DNA of 64,000 nucleotides from Crotophaga sulcirostris (GCA_013397455.1 VYZB01000079.1:1205200-1269199); one strand, 5' to 3'; positions 36,803 through 50,007 are shown, numbered from the stretch's first letter. A program made the numbers and translations. Notes: generated from the letters alone by a model not told the origin.

Positions 36803-38477
36803 TGTCATTACAAAGAGTGAGCATGACCTGATGTTGTAATAATAAAAAGACAATAAAGATTCTGGGTTCAGCAGAAATGGGGCAAATTCTTGCAGGCACT
36901 ATGGTTTCTAGAAGACAGACGTGTAATGAGAGGCTGGTGTCCTTTGTCTAAGTGCTGCCTGTCTCTAGCTATCTATTCAAATACCTACACATTAAAAAAA
37001 AATGACAAAACCATTTGACTCCTGCCTATGATTATAAGGAAATTATATGCAGATGGCATTGAAATTATGATTATTCAAGATACCCATAACGACCCAATGG
37101 GGACCTGTGCAAGGAGTAGAACTTTAAGCCAACAGAAAATGTTGAAGATGAAGGAAAACCATGCTGCTATTGAGTAAAGTAGGAAGAAGAAGGGAACCTG
37201 CACAAGGGCTGCTGGTTCAAGATTCCTTATATCCTTGCCCACGGAGGTTATCCCTGGCTCTCTCAGTATAGTCACTGTTTTTGCATAACCCAGCCCTTGT
37301 CCATGCACAGCCATACTGACTCCAAACTGTTAATTATGTTTTTCACACCCAGTAAAACACAACTAAGCTCCCCTCCATTCCCCCTAGCACTGCAGATCCA
37401 GTCTCTCATCCTTCGTGCTCCCCACACCACCTCACCCTGGTTACACAAGTCAGCCAGCGAGCCAAGAGAAACCTTTGAGCTCTCTGGCTGTAACAAGAAG
37501 TCGGTGGGAGCCAGGTTTTTGCTGTATCATCCCTCTGAAGGACTGGACAGGCAGGAGAAAGAGCCAGGGTTGGGGCTCACAGGGGCTGCTCAGTTCCCGG
37601 AACCAAGAGGGATGCACTCTTTCCCCAGACCCTCCTTTTGGAGGAGGCTGCACTGGCAGCCTTTGCAGCAGGAGGCCCCACGCGTGTGCTCCCAGTCAGA
37701 TCTGCCATTTGGGACCTCAGTAATGGGGATCATGGGTATGTGAAAGGGGAGCACTGAGGATTTTGGATGTGTGTGTGATACCCGTTTACCAGCGCAGGAC
37801 TGGTCTGTCTCTTTTTAGCTGGTTTGTATTCCCAGATTTTCATGCTCCAAGTCTCCATTAACAAGTGTTTGTTTATGTAGTACTTGCTCTAGGCCACTAT
37901 CAGCCTAGCAAAGCATAATGCACAACAACTAAACAAAGAGTAATGTGGGCTAATTAATTCCTGATTCAGGGAAACAAAAGATAAATTCCTAAGTAAATTA
38001 AGTTTTTCTAAAGCTAAATGACTGTTCCCACCTACTTTCTCTTCTCTTTCCCTCCTCCTTATGTGCAATAAAATGGCCACCCATGAAACACACAGCTCAA
38101 TTGAAAACATAATGGCCTCAGTTAGGGTTTGGAGGAGAACCAAGAGATGATCTTCAGGCTATGCTGAAGAGAATTTTACTGCACGCTAGGGAAGTGCCAT
38201 CTCTAAGTGGGAACACTGTAGGGACACAGGCCAACTCAACCACTGCCCACTGGGAGATGGCACCTTTCTTGTCCTGTTTGCCAAGCTGGAGCATTTTGGC
38301 TGGTACGTTTTCAGAGTTGAGCTTGAGCCCTAGGACTTGTGTCTCCCTGGTCTTTCCAGTCTTTTCTCAGTAGATGGAGAGGCTCCTTCAGAGGAAAATT
38401 CAGACTATATAAGTCACTGCCCACTTTTCTATCAGAAGGTCATATGGAAAGCAGGTTTTTTAGCTGCCTCAGTGAAT

Positions 38478-38500
38478 ATGTTCCCTCTCTGAGGGAACAT
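38478..38500. repeat. Perfect 10-bp inverted repeat
   Basis: ATGTTCCCTC, a 3-base spacer TCT, then the exact complement GAGGGAACAT. It would form a stable short hairpin. No adjacent gene or terminator-like T run gives it a function. Confidence 0.8.
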
Positions 38501-40346
38501 TGCAGGAACCCAGGACAGGGGATGTAGTCAGTTCTGGTATGCGCTACATGTCAGATGTCTGTGACTACCTGTGTCCACGCTGTGTAAAGAAATGGGAGTA
38601 GAGAGACAGCTGGTCACAGAACACTCGGTGTCTTCAGTGTGGGGTCCAGTGCACATCCCTTCTCTCTGCTTGACCTCACAGTTCCCCTTAACTCTATGCT
38701 TGAGTATGGATTTGTATCCCTGAGGTTTTTTTCCAGCTCTGAGATGCCGACGGGGTAATCTTTACTGGTGACTGTAAAGTGACTGGGTAGAACTGGGCCT
38801 CCTGGGCTCTTTCCATTTGATTCCCTACTGGGCAAATCATGAAGGCCTATCTTCCAGTTTGAGTTAGTCCCATAACTGGGATTTTTCCTTCCCAGATTCG
38901 CTAATATCACCATTGCTGGAGGGTATTTATTGGCTAAACACAAGATATTGAGGCTGATCCAGGGATGGCTGGCTGAAATTTTATGGGCTGTTTTATACTG
39001 GGGCTCAGAGAAGATAATTCATTTTTTTTAAAACTTGGATTCAGTGGGAATATCACCTGTCAGCACCTGGCACTGTAAACTGCCATGTCAGTTTGTTGGC
39101 AGAAACTATGAATGGGACCAAAAGTGCCTATGATTTACACCACTCAAAGCTAATATTGTTTTTTTTAACATCACTGAGTACACAGGCACAGCTAAAACAC
39201 CATTCTGGAAAAAAAGGTTAAGTTAGATGTTTTCTTCCTTCCTACTCATGGGAGCTAAAAACTCACGCTTACTGTAAACAGCCTTGGAAAACATTTTATG
39301 TTTCCAGAGTTCTGAATCCAAACATTTCCATGAAGCAGTGACACAGTTTGAGAGCAACACACTTCTTTTCTTTTCACTAGTATATTTTTTCTAATATGCA
39401 TGAGTTTTTTTAAAATACTCCTCTTGCTTTTAGGGACAAACATCTCCCTTCTCAGTAGATTTCAGTCAGAGGTGGGGAAAGGGAAATGTGTATTTCCTTA
39501 AATAAATATTTATATGTGTTTTTAGCATTTCTGGGTATTTTATTTGTCAAGCAGAAGCTTGACTTTTTTTTATAACCATCATTTAGTACTATGGAAAATG
39601 TACAGAGTTGTTTTGGCTGGATAGAGCAGAGCAGTGGGTTAAATTTTAGCACATTTAGTAGCACAGAGATCTCTCTTCTGTGAAAGACAGGATTGTATTA
39701 TGTAACAGTCCGGCTGCCAAATACTTCTGCTGGCAGCGGTCAGCCTTCTATGCACCATTGACATCAAAACCTAATGAGGTTTGATCCAGAGAAGGGATTT
39801 GAAAGGACGTCTTGTTTTTCTTCAATCTTCACAAACTGAACTTGTTTAAAAAGGGGGAGGAAAAAAAAAAGATACAGAGTCTTGGTTGATAAATGAGGAA
39901 AAATAGTGGATTTTCTCCGAAGTTTTGGTTGTTTATTGGTTTAACAGCTATTGCTCAGAACAAGTCATTTCTATTTATGGTGTTTATCATATCAGCTAAC
40001 CTTATGTGATGGATTGAGGGGGGCTGGAGGTTGAGCATGCTTGTGTTCCCTTCAAAGGAGTTTTGTGACATATCACCTTAGTACCTCCTGTACCTAATAT
40101 TTATACATAGTCTTATCGACCATTCAGTAAGCATAGGAGAAAATAAGTGTCCCCACTTCCTATCATATGCATGCTAAATAAAATATATCAGTATGTAAGT
40201 GGGGACAAGAAACACAGGGACATAACAAGGCAGTGTGCTGTGGTTCCCAGCTCTGTGAAGGCTGCCACACTGCAAGAAGCAATATAGCATGATACAGTGC
40301 CAGAGGTAATAAGCTCTTGCTGAAAAGCAGGTCTTACTAGTTTACC

Positions 40347-40700
40347 TAAAAACATAAGGATTGTGCTACTGGGTGAAAGCAAAGGTTTATCTAGTCTGGC
40401 ATCCTCTCTGGTGGCTGGTAAGGAAGGCTGAAAGGAAGAGATCAGGAAGCAGGCAATGTGTTGAAAGGTCTGTCCTCTGATACACTGACTGGCAGGTTAG
40501 CTGTATCCTGAGTTAGAGATTTAATAGCCTGTGATTCTGTGAATATGTTTAATCCCATTTTTAACTCATATCACGTGGTCACAAGCTCCATAGTTTGTGT
40601 TGTGTGGAAAACATTTTCCTTTGGTTTGTTTCAAACCTGCTTTCAACTTACTTGGACCCCTTACCTTGTCCATGCTATTAGCTACAGGAACATGGGAACA
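40347..40700 (-). mobile_element. CR1-like LINE 3' region (fossil)
   Basis: The plus strand reads ATAAGGATTGTGCTACTGGG, then AAAGGTTTATCTAGTCTGGC, then GTGTTGTGTGGAAAACATTT, then GGTTTGTTTCAAACCTGC. These fall in the order of a familiar amniote repeat ('acataagaa..gccatactgggtcagaccaaaggtccatctagcccagtatcc...gttgtgtgaa.aagtacttcctttt.tttgtttcaaacctgc'). By analogy with antisense CR1 tails, the element's own strand is minus, with its 3' end near 40347. About 350 bases are alignable. No intact reverse-transcriptase frame remains. Confidence 0.7.
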
Positions 40701-41124
40701 CACCAGCTCACACAAACGTGGAGCAGTGTTAGATCAGACTTCTCCCTGTCATGTTCCTATTGCACTACAGACATAACTGATTTTGGAATAATATGAGGAG
40801 GTTTCACCTTATGAGCTTGCCTCATCATTGTCATGTTTTAGGGTGTTTTCATGGCAGAGTTCATTTTAAATCAAGAATGAGGTAGATTTAGAGACATTTA
40901 ATAGAAGCATCTTCCTATGAGGTGAAGTATAGTTTGTGCATCTGTGGAAAAAAGAATATGAAGCTTCTCATTTGAAATAGAGTTGCTGGCACTAGCAAAA
41001 AGGAGGCAGGAACAATCATATGGATAGCATATTGGATATTTTACGCAAGTACAGTGCTTATCTTGGAAATGTACGGCAGAACATACTTACCTTAGCCTCA
41101 CCCAGGAAGTTCAACATCCTTTTG
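40701..41124. other. Gene-free spacer between fossil repeats
   Basis: Unique AT-rich sequence between the CR1-like and MIR-like relics. Nothing else was recognised; it may hold the degenerate 5' continuation of the CR1-like copy. Confidence 0.5.
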
Positions 41125-41245
41125 TTCATTTGCCAATGGAGAAGGCACTGTAGCCAGAGGCTAAATAACTCAAATGAAATCACTGAACAAGGTAGTGACG
41201 GAGCTGGGATCGCAGTCCAGGAGCAATGTCTTTCAGTTACATATT
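41125..41245 (-). mobile_element. MIR-like SINE fragment (fossil)
   Basis: The plus strand resembles an antisense MIR core: GAGAAGGCACTGTAGCCAGA, then ACTGAACAAGGTAGTGACGG, then AGCTGGGATCGCAGTCCAGG. Compare the MIR antisense pattern 'actg.ggc..agagaggttaa...gacttgcccaaggtca....agtggcagagctgggatt.gaacccagg'. Divergence is high, as expected for this ancient amniote-wide SINE. Confidence 0.45.
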
Positions 41246-41323
41246 TAGTCTCTGCTTGCATTTCTCTGAAAAAGTATTTCTGGTCACAGTTGTAGATGTG
41301 TTAACTCAAATGAAGTTTGACAT

Positions 41324-41617
41324 TTGTGTTTGTATTTCTGCTTTCATCTTGAAAGTTTCAGGATTTTCTTGCCTGTTCAACAAGTCCTGTCAAAGCTGCT
41401 TAAGAGAAAACTACAGAGTCCAGAATGGTTATTTCTTTCTGATTCAGTGCTTCAGCTGTTGCCAGAGCTCTCTGATGATGGCCACCTTAAGTCCACCTTC
41501 AGTTATCTGTGCATGTTACCGGTGGTACAGGAGTGGAATGTGAATGATAAACAGCATTGCTACGTGACACACTGCATTTTGCATGCAGGTCTCAGCATTT
41601 GCTTCTCCTCCCTATAA
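41324..41617 (+). other. Protein-like open frame of unclear status
   Basis: This frame contains a Leu-rich, helix-like run (LPVQQVLSKLLKRKL, SVLQLLPELSDDGHLKSTF). A strong acceptor-like sequence (CTTTCATCTTGAAAGTTTCAG, ending 41361) precedes it. A second frame on the same strand is equally open over 41226-41543. The only nearby donor (CCG|GTGGTA at 41521/41522) is weak. I do not recognise a family. It may be a relic or coincidence. Confidence 0.12.
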
Positions 41618-44600
41618 TAGCTCCCAGGATCCTGGGCAGTTACAGAAAGCTGGTTGCTTATAAGGTAACCTGTTAGAGGAATGAGGTTGTTTTCCCCTCT
41701 CTTCTTCTCTCACACTAGATTTTCCTTCCAAACGCCCAGCAAGTTTCAGATCAGTATTGTGCCAATGAAAACGTATCTACATTTAAAGTGGCAAGTGGTA
41801 AAAGTAGCCTGATATTACAACACTGGAGAGTTCTCCTGTTAGGAAGGAGGAATTATGCTGGAAGTTTTCTGGTTTAGTATGGTAATTACAGAGACGGGAC
41901 ACACATACAGAAAGAACTGAGCAAGATTCTCAAACCCTGACACGATTTGTTTTTTTTTTGAAACAGTTCCAGTGCTTTTCAGGGAACTGTAAGTACCAAC
42001 ATCTGTAAAGGCAATGTAAAGCAGTGAAATGATCTTCAGACAACATCTCAGAGGAGGGACTCTAATTGTAGGCCACAGAGCAGTGACCGATGGGGCAAGA
42101 AACTGCTGAGTCCCTTGGAAAGACAGGATGTGTAATCACATTCATTTTGCTGTCACATCCACGTCTATTTTTTTATTCTGATTAAGACAGGGTTGAAAAG
42201 AGGGATTAGCAGGTTATGCTTGTATATCCTGAAAACCCTGGTCTCAGTCAGCGTACCCTTATTTTAACAGCTTCTGGATTTGTAGGAATGGGTTGTTTTA
42301 ACAGACATGACTGAAAACCAAACGAATTTTTTTTTATCTGAAGATCAAATCTGAAAGCTTTCTTGTCCCTTGAGAAAGCTGGCTGGGGAGATACAGTTCT
42401 TAAACACATCCTTGTTTTCAGGTTGCATTCAAAGCAGAAGGTCTTGGGGAAGGGAGGAATGCTAGCATTCATGCCCTGTTTGTGGTTTGCTTGGGTTTGT
42501 GGGGGGGTTTAGTATAATCTCAAGGAATCCACACTCAGATTGTGAGAGTTTCACAAATAAACTTGATGAATGGAATAATTCTGTAGTTCAGTCTTGCCGT
42601 CTTAGTGAAAGCAAAAGTTGTTTGGAGCATGGACTTAGTAAAAACAGTGTTTCCTAAAACCCTGGTTTAGCACCCCAGTTTGGTGGGACTCCATTAATTG
42701 TGGAGGAGTTGTGGTAATGTCAAAATGTATTGACGAGAAGATGAATCAGATTCTGGAATTTTTAATGCAGAACATAAACCCACACAATTTTAGTTGGAGT
42801 GATTTATAGTATGAACCTACTCCATCAGGGACACATTTGAAGAAATAAGGATGTCCTCTTGTTTACAGTACACAGGCCAAAACCAGAGAGCATGGTGTCC
42901 AAATTGTTTTTCACAAACCTGGCATGACACCCTATTTTTGATGCTGCTTGACAACTAGATATTACTAATGAGTTATATTAATGTATAGTAAAGCAGGAAA
43001 ATTATTGGCTTTTGCTTGGTAATTAATCCAAAAAATGTTGACATCTGTAAAGCTTTTACAAGAGGTTATTTCAATACATGTATTGCAGCAGAACATGTGC
43101 TCAAACTTCTCTCAAGTACGTATATTGATGTAGCTACCTCAGGCTTGGGAAACAAGGAAAAGCACTAGACCTGGCAAAGCCCAGAATATGGGTTTGGCTT
43201 CGGATACCTGCAAACTAGTTCTAGATGTTGCCTAATTTTCAAGCCAGATGGTGTGTTTAGGCCCCAGTTTTTTGTTCTGCCCTTGTTCTGGGAACATGGT
43301 GCATCCAGAAGCCAAGGCAAACACGGTGCTCGCTTTTGCTGGGTTATGTTTGGCTGACATTTCCTGAAGGAAAGAGCTCAGGAATATAAAAACTTAATTT
43401 TTATTGGGCATCATAATAAGAATAAGAGCAGCTCATCAAATAGAGCAGTTGCTTTTCCCCCCTTCTGAGAGGTTAGTGGGAGAAACAGGCAATGCACAAT
43501 GTAGTGGGGAGTAGAGACTAATTCTCCATCTATCTATCAGAAAGTAACAGTTTATGCAAAATTATTTTGGGAATAAACGGCGTATTTACTTCTGTATCTA
43601 AAAGCCTGCTAGGTAGCCCAGAACTTCTACAGGAAAATACAACTTTCTGTTACTTTGTTCTGCCCTTCAACCATTTAAAATGGCCACTTCGTAGCATCTG
43701 GCTTCTGCAGGGAGACAAATGCAAGCACATTTTTTCCAGTATTCAGGGAAGTCAACAGAAGGATGCCATTTGTTTTTGATTTGGGCCTCACAGAAAGCAC
43801 CTGAGGGGGCTATATTATGTGGGTGTGTGGCACCTAGATTTCATGGTGATTTGTTTGTTGTAAATACTGCAGAAGGAAAAGAATATAACTGCACACAAAC
43901 TCTGTGACATCTGTAAATTCATGTCTTTCAACAATACAGATAAAGTAGAACATCTGGAAGGAACCATACATTCCACTAGCAGGACCTGAATATGCAGCCT
44001 ATCAGTCACCTTACATCTCATCAGCTGAATTCTCAAGATCAGTTTAACAACTGGAATTATTTGTCTGTTCTCCCAGATGTGCCCTGTGTTTGCTTTTGCA
44101 GTTGTGTCTTTGTCTTTTAGATGTCGACAGTTTTCACACAGAAGACTTACCTCTCAGTTCTTATTGTGTGAGGAACCCTGGATGCAAAACAAAAAAACAA
44201 TGAAAAAAATTGAGTCTTTCATAATTAATGACTATTTTCAGATACTTATTGCTATGGTGTCTCTAGAAGTGTTTGCATAGAAATGGGATCAGGAGTTAAA
44301 TCCACTAAACGATGCAAACACCTTTGAGTTGTGTAATTGTCCTTGTTGCTATTTAAATCCACTATTAACTGCTCCCAGGGGGCAAAATTTAAGTAGTTAT
44401 GGTTTCCTATGAGCTAATGTAGGCAGTTCTGCACTGAGCATGCTGGCTTTAATGAATCTCACTCTTGTACATGCACCCATCTAACATGTATCCATAATGT
44501 CCCCAAAGGCAGACACTACAGTTCTGACCTTTGATGCTGGGAAACAAAAGATAAAGTCTTTATGTTTAGGAAATGTCAAAATAAGCAAGATAGTAAAACT

Positions 44601-46627
44601 GCATTCTGACTCTCGCTGTGTATTCTGAAAGGAATCACAAATTGATAAGGGAAGCTGGTTTTACTGTTATTCTGTGGGATCTGCCTTTAGCAGTACTATG
44701 CATTTATTCTTGGAAAAGTTGTCCCGTTACGAAGTTTCAGGTTAGATACCTCAAAATTAAGTCAACCTTTCCTCAATCATGTCTTCTGATTTTCAGATGA
44801 AATCTCGATGTACCTATAGTCGGGGGGAGAAAAACTAAACTCTTCATGATACAATGAAGGATAGGTTTGCTTCCCCCTTGCCACTTGGCTTCATCCTGGA
44901 GTCATAATCCGTACCTTTTAACACCAGAAAGAAGCAGATTTTCTCCATATGTTTCATACTGTATATTGCTAAACTATCTGCTCTATCTGTGCCCCTAGCC
45001 CAGTGACTCCCATGTCAATGCTGCAAGCGCCAGTAAATTGCAAGCTCTTGGCAACAGCAGCAACTATTCCCCCTGAAAATATTGCATTATATTCCCTGGC
45101 AAACAAGAACATCTAATGGAGTACAGATGATGTGAATTAATCTTTGAATAAGCATTTAATTTGTTGGCCAAGTTGTGATTGCCCTTTTTTTTTGTAGTAT
45201 TCTCATAATGAACATAAAAGATTACAAGATTTGTGAATGTAGTCAGTCCTCTGGAAGCCCTGGAAGCTGGCTCAGCTTTGACTTCATTTTTTTCACTTAG
45301 TAATTAAAACCACTTCTACAAACTCGGAACACAACCACTATGAAGGGCACTTCCAAAGCGAGATGTAAGATTTAATACTCCATCACCTCACTTAGCCCCC
45401 TCTAGCCAGAGATGCTGAACAAAAGTATCCTGCTGAGAATTTGTTTGACAAATGTATTTCTTGCACAGGACATTAGAATTGAACAGGTTGGCTTGCCTAC
45501 AAACATATGGATTAAAAGTATTGCTATAGCCGAGATACAGGACACTTAAATTAATCCCTCCTCTTGGACAAATCATGCTTTCATTAAGCTAAACAAAGAG
45601 CACACTGCAATGGCCTATAATAAATCTCACCCCAAACCATTTCCAGAATCATGTACAGGACAGCAGAGAATAGATGCTGGTACTTACATGAAGCTTTGTT
45701 TAAAAATACACAAAATATATTTGAATATTCACAAACTCATTAGCAGAAGATAAGAGGAAGATCCTGTGGCTTTCCGGACAATGGATAGGTCTTGCAACTG
45801 CAGTGCATTTGCATCATGACAGAGAAAAACTGGGAATAGAGGGAGCAATGAGAGAGGGGTGGAAAATCGAAAAGGATTATTTTGAACTGGATCCCAGAAA
45901 CAATGGGGTGTAGATAAGATATTGCTGGTGGGACTTGTCTTGGATCAAAGGCTTAGTGGTAAAATCAGGATGCTGTGGGTCCTGGCCTGGGTCCCACTAG
46001 CACTGTATTAGATGCCATCCTATGATATGGGGGATCTCACATTCCTGATGCAGCTAAATCTACAAATCTCTATATCTGCTCTAATTAGGATGAGTCTAAC
46101 CCTTGTCTGGCCCTTCTGCATGGGACAAGAAGGTGGGAAATTACATACTGCATCTGATGGGGCTGGTGTCTTGGGCAGCTGGGGAGGGTCCATGAGAGAA
46201 AGGGGAGTTTGCTGTTCTCCATGACCAGCAATGATTGTGGCCTGAAGGAACGGGGATGCAGTTCCAGGCCTTGGCATTTAAAAAAAGGAGGTGGTGACAG
46301 GAAGATTTGCAGGCAACAGATGCAGAAGGAGAGTTCAGGGACAAGGAGGGTGGTGTGGTTAGTTCAGGTACAAAAAGAAGGTGGCTAGAGACAGGGTGGT
46401 GGGTGCTGGGCCATATTTGAAAGTGAACTTCTCGAATGGCTGTGACTTTTTTTTTTTTCATTGTCACTGCATGTGGCAGTTTGGCACAGCTCAGAGCTGC
46501 GTTACCGGCCAAGGGCTCTTGGTTGCAGGGGAAGATTCTCCTCTTCAGCACGTTTCTGCAGGGCTTGCATTAGGAGGTGGAAAAATATGGTCTTGGGCTA
46601 AAGCCAAGGAGTGGAGCAAAGATAGCT
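41618..46627. other. Gene-free unique sequence
   Basis: No gene or obvious transposon recognised in about 5 kb. The segment 44997-45120 has a faint L2-like flavour (CTAGCCCAGTGACTCCC, GCAAGCTCTTGGCAACAGCA) that is too weak to call. Confidence 0.55.
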
Positions 46628-46790
46628 GGGGTTTTATTTCTGATCTAGCACAGGTGTAAGTTTTGCAGGAGTCACTTAACCTTCCGTTTCGCTTGGTGTA
46701 AAACACAGTAATGGCCTCTTCTTATCTAAAAGGATATTTTGAGGCTCAATTCCTTAGGAAAGAACATTCAAGGTAAAAGCTGCTGGTGAG
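46628..46790 (+). mobile_element. MIR-like SINE (fossil)
   Basis: Reads, in MIR sense order, GGAGTCACTTAACCTTCCG, TTGGTGTAAAACACAGTAAT, TGGCCTCTTCTTATCTAAAA, then GGATATTTTGAGGCTCAATT. This parallels the MIR core and tail 'aagtcacttaacctctc...catctgtaaaatggg.ataatagtacctacct....gttgtgaggattaa'. Length, order and spacing all agree, so this is among the more secure MIR calls in the window. Confidence 0.65.
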
Positions 46791-47465
46791 AGGTAGAAAA
46801 CATTGACAGCAATGTTCACACATCTGGGAGTTCTGTCTTTGACACAGCTTGATCTGAAATTTGGGGCAGTTCAGCTGACAGGTAACTGAAAACATTGAGG
46901 AAAAGGAAAACAGAGCAACTCCTTTACAGCAATTAGGTTAACAATTTACCTGTTCCCCTTGTGAATCTCTTATGTCAGAGAAATTCCCAGAGCATATGCT
47001 GCATGATGTTCAAGGATGCTGTGTGCTCGTGTTTCCTTTTGTTTCCAATGGAGAATCAAACCATTAAATTTTTACTGGTAGACTGACTTCTAGCAAGAAA
47101 CACAAGCAGGAGAAATGCAACGGGATCATGACTTTCACTGACTGACCTAATACAGGAAAATCTGAAATTTCTCGAAGACTTCTTTTTCTGTTAAAATTAG
47201 TATTTCTTATGTCCACTAGGATCCTCTTGTTCTGCATCATTAGGGGGAGTAAAAAGTAAGGTCAATCCGGTTTACTTTGCTTTGTGTACCTTGCAATGTC
47301 ATGTTCATCACATACAGGGCTTTCACAGATGGCTGTCCTCTCCCAAAAGTGATAACAGCTTCAGGTACCAACTTGGCATTGTTGCCTGTTCAGGAGTGGT
47401 CAGTGTCCTCCTGGGCTGGTAACTCCAATAGATAAGTAAACTGAGCGAGAAGAAGCACTTTTGTT
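46791..47465. other. Gene-free spacer between MIR-like relics
   Basis: Unique sequence with nothing recognised. Confidence 0.5.
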
Positions 47466-47600
47466 CCTATTATTTAAATGGGAGAGAGAGGCCCCAGAAT
47501 GATGTAACTTGCTTGGGGTTGTGCTGGATGTATGTGACAGAGCTGCACTATAACCTAGACCCCTGGGACCTAGCATTTTAACTCAGCCACTGAGCTGTAC
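47466..47600 (-). mobile_element. MIR-like SINE (fossil, antisense)
   Basis: The plus strand reads AAATGGGAGAGAGAGGCCCC, then GATGTAACTTGCTTGGGGTT, then GTGACAGAGCTGCACTATAA, then CCTAGACCCCTGGGACCTAG, then GCCACTGAGC. This parallels antisense MIR ('aaactgaggcccagag.ggt.aagtgacttgcccaaggtca...gtgg.agagctggga...aaccca....ctgac'). It lies about 700 bases from a sense-oriented copy. Confidence 0.6.
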
Positions 47601-48889
47601 TTGTTTCTCCCCTGAGGCCTCAGCAGTGTAGTTTTAAATTATTAATCAAACAAGTTGTTTAAATTCCAGCTATAAGGATCTATTTTGCTATTGGTAGAGC
47701 CAGTGAGTGTTTCTCTGGGATTCCTCTCCTCTCTCCACCCCCTGGGGTTTGCTGTGTGTAGTTATGTATCCCTTAAGTTTTCCTTGAAAACTCAGATTCA
47801 TTCAGTTTCATGAATGCACAATTCACAGTGGAGCTGACACATTTCATTAAGCTCAGCACATTGCGTAGAGGCTTGGCAAAAGGTCCCTGGGCTTTATTCA
47901 ACCCAGACACACCGTGTGACCAGCTGTCACAGATTGTGTTGTAAAATTAGAATAAAAACATAAAACACAGTTGAGGGAAGGGAAAAAATTGTGCCTCTCT
48001 GGAGACAACACTTTGAACTGTGACAAAAGATTCACAGAGCACATCAGAGATGGGCACACATAAAAGCTTTGTGCAAAATCTGGCTGGCTTCATTTTTTGT
48101 ACTTAAACACTATATCATAGGTAGGTGCCACTGTATGAAGGATTCATCTTGTTCTAGCTTCAGCACAAAGTTCTGCTTTTAAATTTACTGCTCAGGGCGC
48201 ATGCATTTTTTGGTGGAAGAGTGTATCCTCTTAACCAGGCTACAGGATCAAAAATAACCTGTAAAAATGTTGAGTCTTGCTGTGCTGCATTAGAGAATTT
48301 CATGAAGAGTTGCACAACCCTTGTCTACAAAGGAACTAAAATCTGTTTGTATTTATTAAATCTACCAGAGTCTGGGTGAGATAGGCACGTGCACTGGTTG
48401 TCACTGTTTTGCAGAGCTCTTTTCCCCTCCCTGTTGCATGAGGCAGTACATTGTGGGATTCTTCACCATACAGATGCCACTGCAGATGCTTTGTGGGGCC
48501 TTCTCTGGCCTTCAGGCTCTTAAATACCTTTAACTGTATTTAACCCCAAGCAGTGCAAATCTATGGCCTCTCCTCTTGACTCCACATAAGAAATGTAACT
48601 GAGTGGGGTGGCTATCATGGTGCACCTAATGCATGGGATGGTGGATCCAAAGAGAGGAATCTGCACAGTGTTTCAGGCACCTTTTTGGAGGAACATAAGG
48701 CAGGAGTCAGCTGGTGCATGAAGCTTGTTATGTCTGATTAAATTGCTAAAGCACCATTACAGATTTGAATTCTAGGATTCTCTACTGCATTTGAGGCATC
48801 ACTTGGAGGCACTGAAGGATTGATTTGTTGAGTATCTGTATTTTCTCTTGATGTCAGGTGGAGATCTTGATTATCTGAAACAGGGTTCC
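47601..48889. other. Gene-free spacer between MIR-like relics
   Basis: Unique sequence; the short AT-rich stretch around 47635-47700 (TTAAATTATTAATCAAAC) has homeodomain-like cores. No gene or repeat recognised. Confidence 0.5.
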
Positions 48890-48985
48890 CCAGATTAGTG
48901 GATATGAGGAAACTGTGGCCTAAGTGAATTGGCCACAAACAGCAAGTGAGTGACAGCCAGGACAAAACACAGATTTCCCCATTTT
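48890..48985 (-). mobile_element. MIR-like SINE (fossil, antisense)
   Basis: The plus strand reads ATATGAGGAAACTGTGGCCT, then AAGTGAATTGGCCACAAAC, then GCAAGTGAGTGACAGCCAGG, then ACAAAACACAGATTTCCCC. It follows antisense MIR ('gatgaggaaactgaggc.....aagtgacttgcccaaggtcac.cagc.agtaagtggcagagccgg......cccagat.tcc'). The GAGGAAACTG core is well preserved. Confidence 0.65.
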
Positions 48986-49983
48986 CACCACTGCGGTTTA
49001 ACTACCAGGTGTCATTTTTATTGTCACTGTTAGGTAATTGGATGATGTATAAGTAGGGCAAAACTTTGGTAGAGAAATAATTGGAGACCTCAAGGCACAG
49101 AGAGATGACTACTGTAGATGCTAACAAAATCAGTTAATCAACAGTGATGAAATTATATCATCATCCAGTAAGTGAAGCGTGCAACACCGCAGCTGGAATC
49201 TGTTCAATGCCTGCTGTTTACCTTGATTCATGCCAATTTATAAAATGGGTTAAGCTACTTCCATTCCAGCATTATGTTCTCCGTGTGGGAGAAAGCTTGT
49301 CTAATGAAATGCTTCCAAGTGAAAAATTCTGTTCTGAGGCTCATTAATGTCTTTGTGATAAGGCGGTGCAGTTCTATGTTCATGTTGAACCCTGATCACT
49401 CTGGAGCAGAGATGGAAGCAAAAATGTATAAAACGTGGAAGTCAATATTTATGTTAAGTTCTTTGTTTATGTTTAAGAGCCATACAAAACCTTGGATAGA
49501 GGAGCTCCTTGAAGGTGTTAATAGGCATACGCAATGACTTTTCCATGCAATGATATCAGTTGCATTTACTTCTCAAAATCGAGACAGTTAGATAAAAAGA
49601 TGGAAGATGAGGCTGCTGAGGTGCATCAGCAGAATGTGTTCAGGTCTGTTCTCTGTTGGACTCAGAGTCACATCAGGTCCCCGTTTTGGATACTGACACA
49701 GTCTTGATACTGGAGATGGAAAGTCCTCAGGGGCTTCAGGATAGCACTGACTATGGTCTGGGATGAATGGATGGATTTGGACCTTGAAAAGGCCAGGCAG
49801 CACAGTTTCTGTAGGCATCCTGCATTTTGCTCTTCCTATGCATAGTACAGATGTTTTGAGTCTTATTTACAGCAGAGCTTATTAGCCTAATCCTGCACGA
49901 TTTACTGCGTGGGAACAGATGTGACTTTTTGCAATATATACAGAGAGGTTGCACTTGCAGCATTATCTTGTTCATAAATGTGT

Positions 49984-50007
49984 AAAAAAAAAAAACAACA
50001 AAAAAAC
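49984..50007. repeat. A-rich simple tract
   Basis: Twelve A, CAACA, then seven A. Simple sequence with no attached retroposon body recognised on either side. Confidence 0.85.

Larger units (their letters stand above)
33451..40346. other. Gene-free unique sequence
   Basis: Nearly 7 kb with no recognised gene. The G+C-richer stretch 37300-37740 carries a 146-codon ATG frame (from 37303). It is open in several other frames as well and lacks any known motif, so I do not call it. Small features inside (34198, 36769, 38478) are listed separately. Confidence 0.55.

Noticed and set aside
37303..37743. 146-codon ATG frame in a G+C-richer stretch
   Set aside because: Several other frames are open over the same bases, as expected when stop codons are scarcer; there is no homology I recognise and no promoter feature.
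44997..45120. L2-like flavour
   Set aside because: Isolated words only; order and spacing do not follow the L2 3' end.
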